Shown in pieces: positions 55,258-64,000 of a stretch of DNA of 64,000 nt (position 1 is its first letter; each line of letters opens with the position of its first letter). The stretch spans positions 62,001 to 126,000 of the forward strand of contig CAVRXV010000017.1 of assembly GCA_963725255.1 (NCBI GenBank), written 5' to 3'. Source of the stretch: JAIEPX01 sp963725255. GTDB taxonomy: Bacteria; Pseudomonadota; Gammaproteobacteria; JAIEPX01. The notes below the pieces were generated by a model. That model had not been told where the DNA came from. It did not search any database and saw only the letters and a list, made by a program, of their open reading frames with translations. A program made the translations under genes and the position numbers.

Positions 55258-56622
55258 CTAATTAATCAAGCGCAAAATGTCATTATAAGAAGCGGCTAAG
55301 GTTAAAAGGATGAGAAGGATCAATCCTATACGCATGGTGAAAATTTCTACGGCCATCGACAAAGGCCTACGGATGATAAATTCCACTAGGAAATATAAAA
55401 TATGCCCGCCATCCAGACCTGGTATCGGAAGCACGTTGACGAATGCCAGCATGATACTCATCAAAGCAAGAAAATTCACAAACGCAATGAGTCCTGCGGT
55501 AAAAGCGCGATCAGCAGTACCAAATATTGTGATCGGCCCTCCCAATGTTTTCAAAGATAGCTCACCCGTCACTAATTTTTTCATTACAACAAAATTGAAA
55601 TCAAAAAAACGGACTGTTTCTTTTATCGCAGGAATTACAGCATAAAATGGATTATATTGTTTCAAAAATTTCATTTCTACCGGAAATGATGTTGGTTTCA
55701 CAGACACACCAATCACACCAACATTTTTAAAACCACGAAGCTTAAATTGTTTATCGGAAGCAAACGTCATAGCAATCGGAATTCCATCACGAATTAAAAT
55801 AAATTTAAATTCTTCGCCAGGATGAGGTTGAATTTTCATCACTAAATCAGACCAATCTTTAATGGGCGTACCATTAATGGAAAAAAATCGATCACCTGGT
55901 TTTACACCAGCCTTATCTGCAACACTTCCGTGTTTTACTGTTTCAACGACAGCAGGTAAAGCGGGATGATAGGGTTCAAATCCTAAACTTTGTAACGGAT
56001 CTGGCGTGAGCGGATCTGTTTTCCAAAGAGATACATCAATTTTGTGTTCTGTAACACGCCCCATCGACGAGCGAGTTTCAATCGACAATTCACCTTGCCC
56101 CCCAATTCGACTCACGAGCGATATTAGGATGTCTTCCCAATCAGTCATTGGTTTACCATCAATTTGACTGATGAGATCACCCGATTGCATTTCAGCGTTT
56201 GCTGCCAATGAATGCGGAGTTACCTTTCCAATGATGGGTTGAACGGTCTCTACACCGACACTAAACATTATCCAGTAAACAAATACTGCAAAAATAAGAT
56301 TTGTCAGAGGCCCAGCTGCAACAACAGCAGTGCGTATCCACAAAGGTTTTCGATTGAATGCATAAGGTTTGTCTTCTTCCGACACAGGTGCATTACGTTC
56401 ATCCACTAAATTGACATACCCACCTAGCGGGATCATCGCAATCACATACTCAATTCCGCTTTTTTTTGAATTACGTTTCCACAGGGCTTTGCCAAAACCG
56501 ATGGAATAACGCAGAACTTTAACCCCCAAGGCTCTAGCAACCACCATATGCCCTGCCTCATGAATAGAAACGAGAACCAGAACTGTCACCAAAAAAGCAA
56601 AAATTTGTGTTACTGTACTCAT
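55258..56622 (-). CDS. rseP: Site-2 intramembrane protease RseP
   Basis: Zinc metalloprotease in the inner membrane that cleaves RseA-type anti-sigma factors and remnant signal peptides. The 454-aa protein has the HExxH site in the first helix (SIHEAGHMVVARALG, about residues 20-34). Two PDZ domains are visible, at about 125-205 (AEMQSGDLISQIDGKPMTDW) and 215-300 (AGVKPGDRFFSINGTPIKDW). The second catalytic motif, NVLPIPGLDGGHILYFL, is at about 390. In most gammaproteobacteria rseP sits with dxr, cdsA and bamA; here none of these is next to it. Confidence 0.95.
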   Translation of the reverse strand: MSTVTQIFAFLVTVLVLVSIHEAGHMVVARALGVKVLRYSIGFGKALWKRNSKKSGIEYVIAMIPLGGYVNLVDERNAPVSEEDKPYAFNRKPLWIRTAVVAAGPLTNLIFAVFVYWIMFSVGVETVQPIIGKVTPHSLAANAEMQSGDLISQIDGKPMTDWEDILISLVSRIGGQGELSIETRSSMGRVTEHKIDVSLWKTDPLTPDPLQSLGFEPYHPALPAVVETVKHGSVADKAGVKPGDRFFSINGTPIKDWSDLVMKIQPHPGEEFKFILIRDGIPIAMTFASDKQFKLRGFKNVGVIGVSVKPTSFPVEMKFLKQYNPFYAVIPAIKETVRFFDFNFVVMKKLVTGELSLKTLGGPITIFGTADRAFTAGLIAFVNFLALMSIMLAFVNVLPIPGLDGGHILYFLVEFIIRRPLSMAVEIFTMRIGLILLILLTLAASYNDILRLIN

Positions 56623-56773
56623 TATTTTTTGACCCCTATAAACAAAAAATTGAGTCTACCACAATGATTGGTATTCAATCTATTGGTCAACAACGATCAA
56701 CATCCTGTGTGAAAACATCCTATATTCGTGCTATTCTTACCTAATCTGACATTCAAAAACACTGGAGTATATG

Positions 56774-58168
56774 ATGACCGTTAGAACTCGATTTGCCCCT
56801 AGTCCAACAGGATTTTTACACATCGGTGGGGCACGAACTGCATTGTATTCTTGGCTATACGCCAGACGCTACCATGGTAGTTTTATCTTACGCATTGAAG
56901 ATACAGATCTAGAACGTTCTACTCCTGAAGCCGTCCAAGCTATTTTAGAAGGAATGTCCTGGCTAGGAATAGACTATGATGAAGGTCCGTACTACCAAAC
57001 AAAGCGTTTAGATCGATATCGTGAGATCATTGATCAATTGCTTCAACAAGGCGATGCCTACCGTTGTTATTGCGCAAAAGATCGCTTAGAGAAATTACGC
57101 ACTGAACAAACAGAAAAAAATATCAAACCTCGCTATGATGGACGCTGTCGAGAAGGTGGCCACCAAAAAGATGCGCAAGCACCTTTTGTCATTCGCTTCA
57201 GAAATCCTCATGAAGGATTAGTTGAGTTTGATGATTTAGTTCGTGGAAAAATTAGCACACAAAATTCTGAGCTTGACGATTTAGTCATCATGCGAAGTGA
57301 TGGCATGCCAACGTATAATTTATCTGTCGTGGTTGATGACTGGGATATGCAAATTACTCACGTCATCCGCGGTGATGATCATATCAACAATACACCACGA
57401 CAAATTAACATTCTGAATGCACTGGATGCTCCCATTCCTAAATATGCACACATCCCTATGATTTTGGGCGAAGATGGAAAACGATTATCGAAAAGATTAG
57501 GCGCTGCAAGTGTTTTAAATTATCGTGAAGAAGGTTATTTACCCGAAGCACTTTTAAATTATTTTGTACGACTTGGCTGGTCAAACGGCGATCAAGAAAT
57601 CTTCTCAAATAAAGAAATGACCGATAGTTTCGACATGGCACATGTTAGTAAATCACCTGCGGCAATTAATCCACAAAAATTACAATGGTTAAATCAACAT
57701 TATTTAAAAACGCTTAATCCCGAAAAAATTGTTGGTTTACTCGCTCATCAATTTGAACTCATCGGTATAAAAGACATCGATAAATCATTACTTGCTGAAC
57801 TAATTTCTGCTCAATCAGAACGTTGCAAAACATTGAAAGAAATGGCTGAAAAAAGTCGTTTTATTTTTCAAGATTTTGAAGAATATGATGCCGAAGCTGC
57901 AGCCAAAAATTTCACCCCTGAATCAAAACCTATTTTAGAAGCTCTACACATCAGCTTTAATAATTTACAAGATTGGTCTAAAGAACCGCTACACCAAATT
58001 GTTCTTGACTGCGCTGAGCAACATGGTGCGAAACTTGGAAAAGTTGCACAACCACTGCGCGTTGCTATTAGCGGCGGAAGTGTTTCTCCACCCATTGATT
58101 TGACACTGCATATGCTGGGTAAAGAAAAAGTGCTGAATAGAATTCAACGCGCTATAAATTGGTTATAG
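56774..58168 (+). CDS. gltX: Glutamyl-tRNA synthetase
   Basis: Class I synthetase charging tRNA-Glu. Two ATG codons overlap at 56771 and 56774; GGAG at 56764-56767 suits the second (six-base spacing), giving 464 aa beginning MTVRTRFAPSPTG. The HIGH-type motif is FLHIGGARTALYSW, the KMSKS-type motif is GKRLSKRLGA, and IRGDDHINNTPRQI lies between. Length is normal for a bacterial discriminating or non-discriminating enzyme. No cysteine-based zinc site is obvious beyond CYCAKDRLEKLR. It is divergent from rseP. Confidence 0.96.
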   Translation: MTVRTRFAPSPTGFLHIGGARTALYSWLYARRYHGSFILRIEDTDLERSTPEAVQAILEGMSWLGIDYDEGPYYQTKRLDRYREIIDQLLQQGDAYRCYCAKDRLEKLRTEQTEKNIKPRYDGRCREGGHQKDAQAPFVIRFRNPHEGLVEFDDLVRGKISTQNSELDDLVIMRSDGMPTYNLSVVVDDWDMQITHVIRGDDHINNTPRQINILNALDAPIPKYAHIPMILGEDGKRLSKRLGAASVLNYREEGYLPEALLNYFVRLGWSNGDQEIFSNKEMTDSFDMAHVSKSPAAINPQKLQWLNQHYLKTLNPEKIVGLLAHQFELIGIKDIDKSLLAELISAQSERCKTLKEMAEKSRFIFQDFEEYDAEAAAKNFTPESKPILEALHISFNNLQDWSKEPLHQIVLDCAEQHGAKLGKVAQPLRVAISGGSVSPPIDLTLHMLGKEKVLNRIQRAINWL

Positions 58169-58192
58169 AATTAATAATCGAAAATTGAGAGG

Positions 58193-58255
58193 GTCAGATA
58201 GCCTCACAACTTTTGTCATTACCGCAACTCTGTACCCCTCCCCTGGCTATCTGAC
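58193..58255. repeat. Degenerate GTCAG-type inverted repeat after gltX
   Basis: GTCAGATAGCC (58193-58203) and GGCTATCTGAC (58245-58255) form a perfect 11-bp stem around a 41-base interior. Inside it, TTTGTCATT (58212-58220) can also pair with AATGACAAA (58256-58264). It starts 24 bp after the gltX stop and looks like a decayed member of the family at 43309 and 55160. Confidence 0.65.
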
Positions 58256-58418
58256 AATGACAAATATTACCTGGTTTTTCAAAAATTCCACTCCGTAGTT
58301 TACGAGCGCAAACTACGCCTGAATATTGATGATGCAAATTCAGAGATTGCCAAACGAATATTTATGTGTTATTAATCACTGCTGTCTAGTTTATGATCAT
58401 GCAATAATAAGGATTGCC

Positions 58419-59771
58419 ATGAGCGTAGAGTTATCTGATTATCTAAAAATTGTAAACTGGTCGGATGTTGATACTGAAGTTAAGCATGCCTTACCTCATC
58501 TTCATGAGATTATTACTAAGCTATCTCCCGGAAAAGAGCTTAGATTGGTAAGAGCCAAGTACCCATTCGGCACAAAAATATTTCACAAAGGCACTCTATA
58601 CTTACCCAACGGCTCTAATTCGAGCGTACCCTTCGGACACCGCACACTACCACCAGAAATTACAGATCTACTGAACTATTCCTGCCTCCCACTTGGAATA
58701 AATCTTGATAAATGTATTGAAGGCTATAAAGATCTTGGCACCACCATTCATCCCTTCGTCGTTCTTGAACCCGAATTAACAATAGGTACGTGGGAATATC
58801 TTGCGGGACAACATGTCGCTAATAAATCAGATGCCACCACTTCTAACATTTCATTATCTGCTGGTGCAAGATCTATTTTCATGCTACCCAAGATTACTGA
58901 CAGCACATCTCATAAAAGATTGAAAAAATCCTTTGCCATCAAATCATACACTCCAAAATCTTATATGGACCACTCTGATATATTCAGCGAGCTTATTAAT
59001 GGAAAAAATTCAAAGAACAATTGGTTCTGTGATGTTATTTATTTTACACAAGATTGGCACAATCATCTTTTTAGTGATACACACTGGTCAACATTTAATT
59101 CCTATATTATTCAGCGCAGTTGGATTCAATCAAAAGCTGGCCGGCTCACGCCATTAATGGATAGTATTTGGTTCGAATTTTTTCAAACTGTTATCAGTTC
59201 CGGTAGAAAAATTAATATTTATCTACTTGATACTGTACAAAAAATTTTTTATATCGCGCTCGGTGTACTTCCAGCGATGAAACCAAATACTTCTGACCAT
59301 CGATTTGCGCCCATAGAAAATATTCAACAAATTTATATCGACGATTATAAATTAAAAAAATATTACCCTACAGTGATGACGCCCAGTTTATTTGACATTA
59401 GATCAGAGAACCCATCTCCCGTTTATTATTCACTACAATGCCCCACTGTCATCAGTGGAGCTTTCTATAATCCTTATAGTGTTATGGACGATTTAGTGGA
59501 ATTGAAAGAATTAATTCGAATATTTTGTAGAGTGTTAGAAAAAATTGATCTCGTTATTGATGGGATTCCTGTCTCAGAATTATGCACGTTAATCAAGGCT
59601 GAGTTTTTCCACACAGAAACTTATAGCGCACAGGGAATTATGCCAAGCAATACCATGGCGGAAGGCGATCCTGCGCTCATACAATTTAATGGACAGACAA
59701 TTCCTGATAGACAATTTTCAGATAAAAATCATTTTGTGAAAGGCTGTGTGAGAATCAGTAAAAACATGTAG
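58419..59771 (+). CDS. Unknown 450-aa protein
   Basis: I do not recognise this protein. The ATG at 58419 has AAGGA six bases upstream and is preferred over starts at 58326, which lack a ribosome site. The product is 450 aa of mixed alpha/beta character, rich in aromatic residues (for example NNWFCDVIYFTQDWHNHLF). It has no signal peptide, transmembrane segment or repeat, and no SPR motif. Codon use looks like that of the neighbouring accessory genes. It stands between gltX and a small lipoprotein gene, 7 bp from the latter in convergent orientation. Confidence 0.65.
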   Translation: MSVELSDYLKIVNWSDVDTEVKHALPHLHEIITKLSPGKELRLVRAKYPFGTKIFHKGTLYLPNGSNSSVPFGHRTLPPEITDLLNYSCLPLGINLDKCIEGYKDLGTTIHPFVVLEPELTIGTWEYLAGQHVANKSDATTSNISLSAGARSIFMLPKITDSTSHKRLKKSFAIKSYTPKSYMDHSDIFSELINGKNSKNNWFCDVIYFTQDWHNHLFSDTHWSTFNSYIIQRSWIQSKAGRLTPLMDSIWFEFFQTVISSGRKINIYLLDTVQKIFYIALGVLPAMKPNTSDHRFAPIENIQQIYIDDYKLKKYYPTVMTPSLFDIRSENPSPVYYSLQCPTVISGAFYNPYSVMDDLVELKELIRIFCRVLEKIDLVIDGIPVSELCTLIKAEFFHTETYSAQGIMPSNTMAEGDPALIQFNGQTIPDRQFSDKNHFVKGCVRISKNM

Positions 59772-59778
59772 TGAATAA

Positions 59779-60030
59779 TTATCCTTTTTCTTCATCTTGA
59801 ACAAACCTATGCAGCATCCGCGGATGATAATCATAACGTCTTAAATGATCTGGATGTAATTCATGGCTGCGATAATTATAATAATTTCTTCCCCAAGCGT
59901 CTCCTCGCTCAGAATTGACGTCCACCAATCTTGCGGGATCAGGACCGCATCGAGTCATTTCATAACTCTCACAACAACCCACTATACTGCCCAACAGCAT
60001 AAGAATTGGTAACCACCTGAATTGATACAT
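59779..60030 (-). CDS. Small putative lipoprotein (83 aa)
   Basis: The ATG at 60030 has GGAG six bases upstream (GGAGTGTATTATG). The signal sequence MYQFRWLPILMLLGSIVGC ends in a lipobox with the cysteine at residue 19. The short mature part is polar, with many Arg, His, Asp and Tyr residues (WGRNYYNYRSHELHPDHLRR). No family is recognised. Probably an envelope lipoprotein. Confidence 0.65.
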   Translation of the reverse strand: MYQFRWLPILMLLGSIVGCCESYEMTRCGPDPARLVDVNSERGDAWGRNYYNYRSHELHPDHLRRYDYHPRMLHRFVQDEEKG

Positions 60031-60147
60031 AATACACTCCTTGTATAACAACATCCTGCACACGGCTTAATGGATTCACCCATGCAACAACGCACAGTAT
60101 AGCAGAGAGAGTTTGATAAGAGAATCCAGCCTAGCCTCTCATCTGGA

Positions 60148-60177
60148 TTGACCCACACCACTAATGCCTATTAGAAT
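60148..60177 (+). promoter_or_regulatory. Promoter of the tRNA-Ala/tRNA-Glu unit
   Basis: TTGACC (60148-60153) and TAGAAT (60172-60177) are 18 bp apart and end 17 bp before the mature tRNA-Ala. Both hexamers are close to sigma70 consensus, and the position fits a tRNA promoter. Confidence 0.65.
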
Positions 60178-60194
60178 GCTAGCCTGATGTTTTC

Positions 60195-60270
<76 letters not shown>

Positions 60271-60311
60271 ACCATCCTTGCTATTGTATTCGTTGCTACA
60301 ATTTCGTCACG

Positions 60312-60387
60312 GTCCCCATCGTCTAGAGGCCTAGGACACCGCCCTTTCACGGCGGTAACAGGGGTTCGAATCCCCTTGGGGACGCCA
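60312..60387 (+). tRNA. tRNA-Glu (anticodon TTC)
   Basis: A 76-nt tRNA with encoded CCA. The acceptor GTCCCCA pairs with TGGGGAC, the anticodon loop CTTTCAC sits on the CCGCC/GGCGG stem, and the T-arm is AGGGGTTCGAATCCCCT. Its 3' end touches the last base of the relA stop codon, which is on the other strand, leaving no spacer. Confidence 0.97.
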
Positions 60388-62604
60388 TCAACGTCTATTC
60401 ACTTCTATTATATTCGGTAATTGTCTAAGTCGAGCGATAATTTTTGACAGCGTCATAGTAGATGATAATTCAATCGTTAATTGAATCATCATCGAGTGAT
60501 CTTTTTTATCAACCTGACTTGTTAATGAGTGCAGAGCAATTTTTTCATTGGCTAAATACGTCGTGATATTTCCCAGAACATCAGGATTATTATTTGCCAT
60601 TATGCTCAGATCAACTGAATATTGAACTTCAGCATCATCACCCCAATTCACCTCAATTAAACGATCTGGATTCAAATCATTTTTATCACTCACATTTTGA
60701 CAATCTTGTCGATGAATTGAGACACCATGACCTAAAGTGACATAACCAATAATCAAATCACCTGGAACAGGCTTACAACAGCGTGCATAATGCGTTAATA
60801 AATTACTCACACCCGATATTTCAATAGCTGAATGCGTCAATGCTTTTTTTACAGGGCGTTTTTTCTCTATCATCGCTGGCGCAAGAGTGTGCAGTTCTTC
60901 ACCATGACGTTCTGCAAGAATTGCGCTAACAACTGCATTGATGCTTATATCACCATGACCCAACGCAGAAAACAAATCCTCTTTATTATGAAAGTTAAAT
61001 TTTTCAAGAACTTTTTGTGTCAAATGTAATTTTTCTTTTCCACGACGAGCTTCTTTATCAAATAACTCAGCTCCTGTAACTTTATTCTTGTCATAATCTT
61101 GAATTCTAAACCAGTGATGCACTTTTGCTTTTGCTCGAGGCGTCATCAAATAACCTCGTTGCGCACTTAACCAATCACGACTCGGATGTGGCTCCTTTCC
61201 CGTTAAGACTTCAACTTTATCACCCATCTCCAGTTGATAATTTAATGGCACCATCACATCGTTCACTTTAGCTCCGCGACATCGATGTCCTATATCAGTA
61301 TGAATATTGTATGCAAAATCGAGTGGCGTAGAACCTCGAGGAAAATCTAACACATCACCATTTGGCGTAAAAACATAAACTCGATCATCAAAAATATGAG
61401 AATAAGCTTCTTTTTCCTGTTCTCCGCTTTCAACAATTTCTTTTTGCCAATCAATCAAATTACGAAGCCATGCTATTTTCGCATCGTAACCTGCCTTAGT
61501 ATTTTTACCACCTTCTTTATACATCCAATGGGCCGCAACACCTAATTCTGACTCTTCGTGCATCCCATAAGTTCGAATCTGAATTTCAACATTTCGTGCC
61601 CCAGGGCCAATAATTGCAGTATGAATCGATCTATATCCATTTGGTTTTGGCTTTGCAATATAATCGTCAAATTCTTTTTTAATATGATGCCATTTCGCAT
61701 GAACAGTACTTAATATTTTATAACAATCCTCCACCGTTGGTACTAATAATCGCAACGCCGTGACATCGTAAATTTCTTCAAACGGAACTTTTTTCCGTTC
61801 CATTTTTTTTGCAATACTATAAATATGTTTAGAACGGCCTGTAATTTCGTAGTGCGTAATTCCCTCTGATTTCAGTGCTTTTTCTATTTCAGAACGAACT
61901 TCATGAACAAAATTTTCACGCTCTTCCTGTCGCATTTCTAAGGACTCAGCAATTTCTTTGTACCGCTCTGGCTCCAAATATCGAAATGCGTAGTCTTCCA
62001 ATTGCCATTTAATTTGCCCCACACCTAATCGATTTGCCAACGGGGCATAGATATCCATTGTTTCTCGTGCAACACGTTTGCGTTCGCGATCACCTAAAAT
62101 GGCGACATGACGAAGAACAGCGAGACGCTCAACCAGTTTTATCAAAACAACACGAACATCATCTACCATGGCAAGCAGCATTTTTCGTAAATTATCGATA
62201 CTGCTCGTGAACAGAGCACTTTGCGTCAGACGACCATGCGAAATATGAATCGCATCCATCTGTTCTGTACCTTTAATTAATTTCCGCACGCCTATGCCGA
62301 ATTGTTCTTCAATATCATCCAAACTGATTTGAGCATAATGAACAACAGCAAATAATAATCCCGCAATGATCGATTCATCATCAAGACTTAATTCAGCGAG
62401 AATTTCTGCCATGACTAATCCATGATGAAAACAGGATTCACCATGAGGTGTGGCTTGGGAGATTCCAGTGACTTGAGCTAGGCTAGCCGCCTGACGAATA
62501 GGATTGCTATCAAGTCCTTTGCGCACAATAACGAGACGACCAAGCCAATCATCAAGATTAATGTTGGCATTTTGTTGGCTCTCAACTGGATCACGATTTT
62601 CCAT
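60388..62604 (-). CDS. relA: (p)ppGpp synthetase RelA
   Basis: Ribosome-associated stringent-response enzyme that makes (p)ppGpp when uncharged tRNA accumulates. At 738 aa it has the RelA/SpoT length. The N-terminal hydrolase domain is degenerate: the HD/ED metal motifs of SpoT are replaced by LLFAVVHYAQISLDDIEEQF. The synthetase domain is intact, with YDVTALRLLV, EFDDYIAKPKPNGYRSIHT (the acidic EXDD form typical of RelA) and EIQIRTYGMHEESELGVAAHW. TGS (VYVFTPNGDVLDFPRG), zinc-finger (HYARCCKPVPGD) and ACT domains follow. The upstream neighbour rlmD is the same as in E. coli. A SpoT-type hydrolase is probably encoded elsewhere. Confidence 0.93.
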   Translation of the reverse strand: MENRDPVESQQNANINLDDWLGRLVIVRKGLDSNPIRQAASLAQVTGISQATPHGESCFHHGLVMAEILAELSLDDESIIAGLLFAVVHYAQISLDDIEEQFGIGVRKLIKGTEQMDAIHISHGRLTQSALFTSSIDNLRKMLLAMVDDVRVVLIKLVERLAVLRHVAILGDRERKRVARETMDIYAPLANRLGVGQIKWQLEDYAFRYLEPERYKEIAESLEMRQEERENFVHEVRSEIEKALKSEGITHYEITGRSKHIYSIAKKMERKKVPFEEIYDVTALRLLVPTVEDCYKILSTVHAKWHHIKKEFDDYIAKPKPNGYRSIHTAIIGPGARNVEIQIRTYGMHEESELGVAAHWMYKEGGKNTKAGYDAKIAWLRNLIDWQKEIVESGEQEKEAYSHIFDDRVYVFTPNGDVLDFPRGSTPLDFAYNIHTDIGHRCRGAKVNDVMVPLNYQLEMGDKVEVLTGKEPHPSRDWLSAQRGYLMTPRAKAKVHHWFRIQDYDKNKVTGAELFDKEARRGKEKLHLTQKVLEKFNFHNKEDLFSALGHGDISINAVVSAILAERHGEELHTLAPAMIEKKRPVKKALTHSAIEISGVSNLLTHYARCCKPVPGDLIIGYVTLGHGVSIHRQDCQNVSDKNDLNPDRLIEVNWGDDAEVQYSVDLSIMANNNPDVLGNITTYLANEKIALHSLTSQVDKKDHSMMIQLTIELSSTMTLSKIIARLRQLPNIIEVNRR

Positions 62605-62607
62605 AAT

Positions 62608-63930
62608 TTATCTCTTAACGAACAACGCCATTGCTTCAACATGGCTGGTCTGCGGGAACATATCCATCACTCCCGCGCTGTGGCAAGTATATCCTAGTTC
62701 ATCCAATTTGGCCGCATCTCGAGCTAAGGTTGCCGGGTTACAGGAGACATACACAATGCGGCTTGGTTGCCACTGTACAACCCCGGGTATGATGTCGATC
62801 GCACCCGTGCGAGGAGGATCTAACAAAACCTTATCATAGCGCTGATAATACCACGACAAATGCGAACTATTTCGACTTAAATCAGCGACAAAAAACTCAG
62901 TATTCGAAATTTTATTTAATTGTGCGTTTTCACGCGCACGCGATACCGAAGTTTCAGAACCCTCAACTCCCACTACTGATTTACAAAAACGCGCCATCGG
63001 CAAAGTAAAATTTCCGATACCACAAAATAAATCGAGAGCAATATCAGAAGATTTTAATTCTAATAAATACAATGCCTGCTTAACAATTTGTTGATTCATC
63101 GCAACATTGATTTGAGTAAAATCGACAGGATGAAATTGCATTTCTAAATTATAATCCGACAAATGATAAGTTAATCGTTCCGCCCCATCGAATGGCCAAA
63201 GACGATTAATCGTTGAAAGTCCTTTTGATTGAAGATAAATATGCCACTTTTTTGATCTTCCGAATTCAATTAATTTATTTTTATCATCATCAGTTAGTGG
63301 AACCATATGTCGAAAAATTAATGCTACTATTTCTTCTGAAACCGCAACTTCAACTTGTGGAATTTGTGCATAACAATTTAAACTCAGAATTAAATTTTTT
63401 AACGCATCAAGTTGTTGCCCCACAGCAGGATGAAGCACTTCACACTGTGTAATTTCAGCTAAAAAACGAGGATCACGTTCACGAAAACCAACGAGCATTT
63501 TCTCTTTTTTAATAACATATTTAACACCTAATCGCGCTTTACTCCGATACCCCCACACAGGGCCGATTAAAGGTGGCAAAATCACCGAAGGCGTTACATT
63601 CCCGATACGAGCCAACAAGTCGATCAACGCTTGTTGTTTATGCTGAATTTGAGCTTCTGGCGCCATATGCTGTAGAGAACAACCTCCACACACCCCATAG
63701 TGTTTGCACAACGGGTCGACCCGATCTAATGAAGGCTTTAATACCTCTACAACCTCAGCTTCATCATATTGACGGTGGCGCTTCGTGATTTGAAATTCCA
63801 CCTCCTCTCCGACCAAAGCCCCATCAATAAAAATCGTTTTTCCGTCGATATGGGCTATGCCTCGTCCTTCATGACTGAGAGTGGAAATAGTAGTCCTCTT
63901 GTGGAAATCGATAGTCATAATTGTCACCAT
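62608..63930 (-). CDS. rlmD: 23S rRNA (uracil-1939-C5)-methyltransferase RlmD
   Basis: SAM-dependent methyltransferase that modifies U1939 of 23S rRNA. The 440-aa protein has an N-terminal TRAM domain (residues about 10-65, with GRGIAHIDGKTIFIDGALVG). The Fe-S cluster cysteines are in CKHYGVCGGCSLQHM, the SAM-binding motif is ALDLFCGIGNFTLPMA, and DPPRTGA and the catalytic YVSCNPATLARD follow. An ATG at 63918 could also be the start. The gene is 3 bp upstream of relA, the same order as in E. coli, and is probably co-transcribed with it. Confidence 0.95.
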   Translation of the reverse strand: MVTIMTIDFHKRTTISTLSHEGRGIAHIDGKTIFIDGALVGEEVEFQITKRHRQYDEAEVVEVLKPSLDRVDPLCKHYGVCGGCSLQHMAPEAQIQHKQQALIDLLARIGNVTPSVILPPLIGPVWGYRSKARLGVKYVIKKEKMLVGFRERDPRFLAEITQCEVLHPAVGQQLDALKNLILSLNCYAQIPQVEVAVSEEIVALIFRHMVPLTDDDKNKLIEFGRSKKWHIYLQSKGLSTINRLWPFDGAERLTYHLSDYNLEMQFHPVDFTQINVAMNQQIVKQALYLLELKSSDIALDLFCGIGNFTLPMARFCKSVVGVEGSETSVSRARENAQLNKISNTEFFVADLSRNSSHLSWYYQRYDKVLLDPPRTGAIDIIPGVVQWQPSRIVYVSCNPATLARDAAKLDELGYTCHSAGVMDMFPQTSHVEAMALFVKR

Positions 63931-64000
63931 TTATACTGCAAGATCGTAGGGTACCTACGGATATGGCTTTGCTAAAACTCCATCACCTCAACCGGAAAAA

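Noticed and set aside
60388..62604. Calling this gene spoT
   Set aside because: The hydrolase HD motif is lost, the synthetase has the EXDD form, and the neighbour is rlmD, all of which point to relA.

Overview
The window comes from an AT-rich gammaproteobacterium. The housekeeping gene order is gammaproteobacterial: yfgM-hisS-rodZ-rlmN-ndk, trmJ-iscS-iscU, queA-tgt-yajC-secD-secF and rlmD-relA. The rest is dominated by very large, eukaryote-like or unrecognised proteins: ankyrin repeats, a C-terminal CaaX box, PP2C-like domains and Ser-Pro-Arg-rich disordered tails. That mix suggests a host-associated member of the Legionellales (Legionella, Coxiella or Berkiella-like). This is inference from gene content; no rRNA or marker comparison was possible.

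Layout. 1-11.1 kb (minus strand): yfgM (cut by the window edge), hisS, rodZ, rlmN, ndk, a two-gene RND efflux system, then an IscU-like scaffold, iscS and trmJ. 11.2-13.8 kb (plus): a compact type IV pilin, PilB-like ATPase and PilC-like platform set. 13.8-36.9 kb: an accessory block of seven large or unknown proteins, interrupted only by the pilus gene pilW. It holds a 657-aa SPR-tail protein, two ankyrin proteins (one ending CVLL), a 144-aa protein, a 1694-aa protein and two tandem giant paralogues of 1284 and 1384 aa. 37-43.2 kb: suhB and the convergent queA-tgt-yajC-secDF operon. 43.4-53.5 kb: tRNA-Leu, more accessory genes, a Sel1/SPOR lipoprotein and a tandem pair of membrane-anchored PP2C-like proteins, the second of which looks catalytically dead. 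53.4-64 kb: an MFS transporter, a small membrane peptide, rseP, gltX, an unknown gene, a small lipoprotein, tRNA-Ala, tRNA-Glu, relA and rlmD.

The most interesting non-coding signal is a structured element of about 160-205 nt. It is present twice (22165-22369 and 28619-28779), each time just upstream of a plus-strand accessory gene. Its two arms differ in sequence between copies but keep pairing, which suggests a conserved RNA. Copy 1 carries an extra 53-nt segment that can compete for the same 3' arm. Separate short repeats lie near accessory genes (a 53-bp CTAGATTC element at two sites plus a short hairpin form). Long perfect palindromes beginning with a GTCAG core follow or flank housekeeping genes.

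Working model (inference): a conserved core is interleaved with genes for proteins probably delivered to a eukaryotic host. Several of these share SPR motifs and a GAGGGAT-type ribosome binding site, and two share the leader element. No secretion-system genes are in the window, so delivery is not demonstrated.
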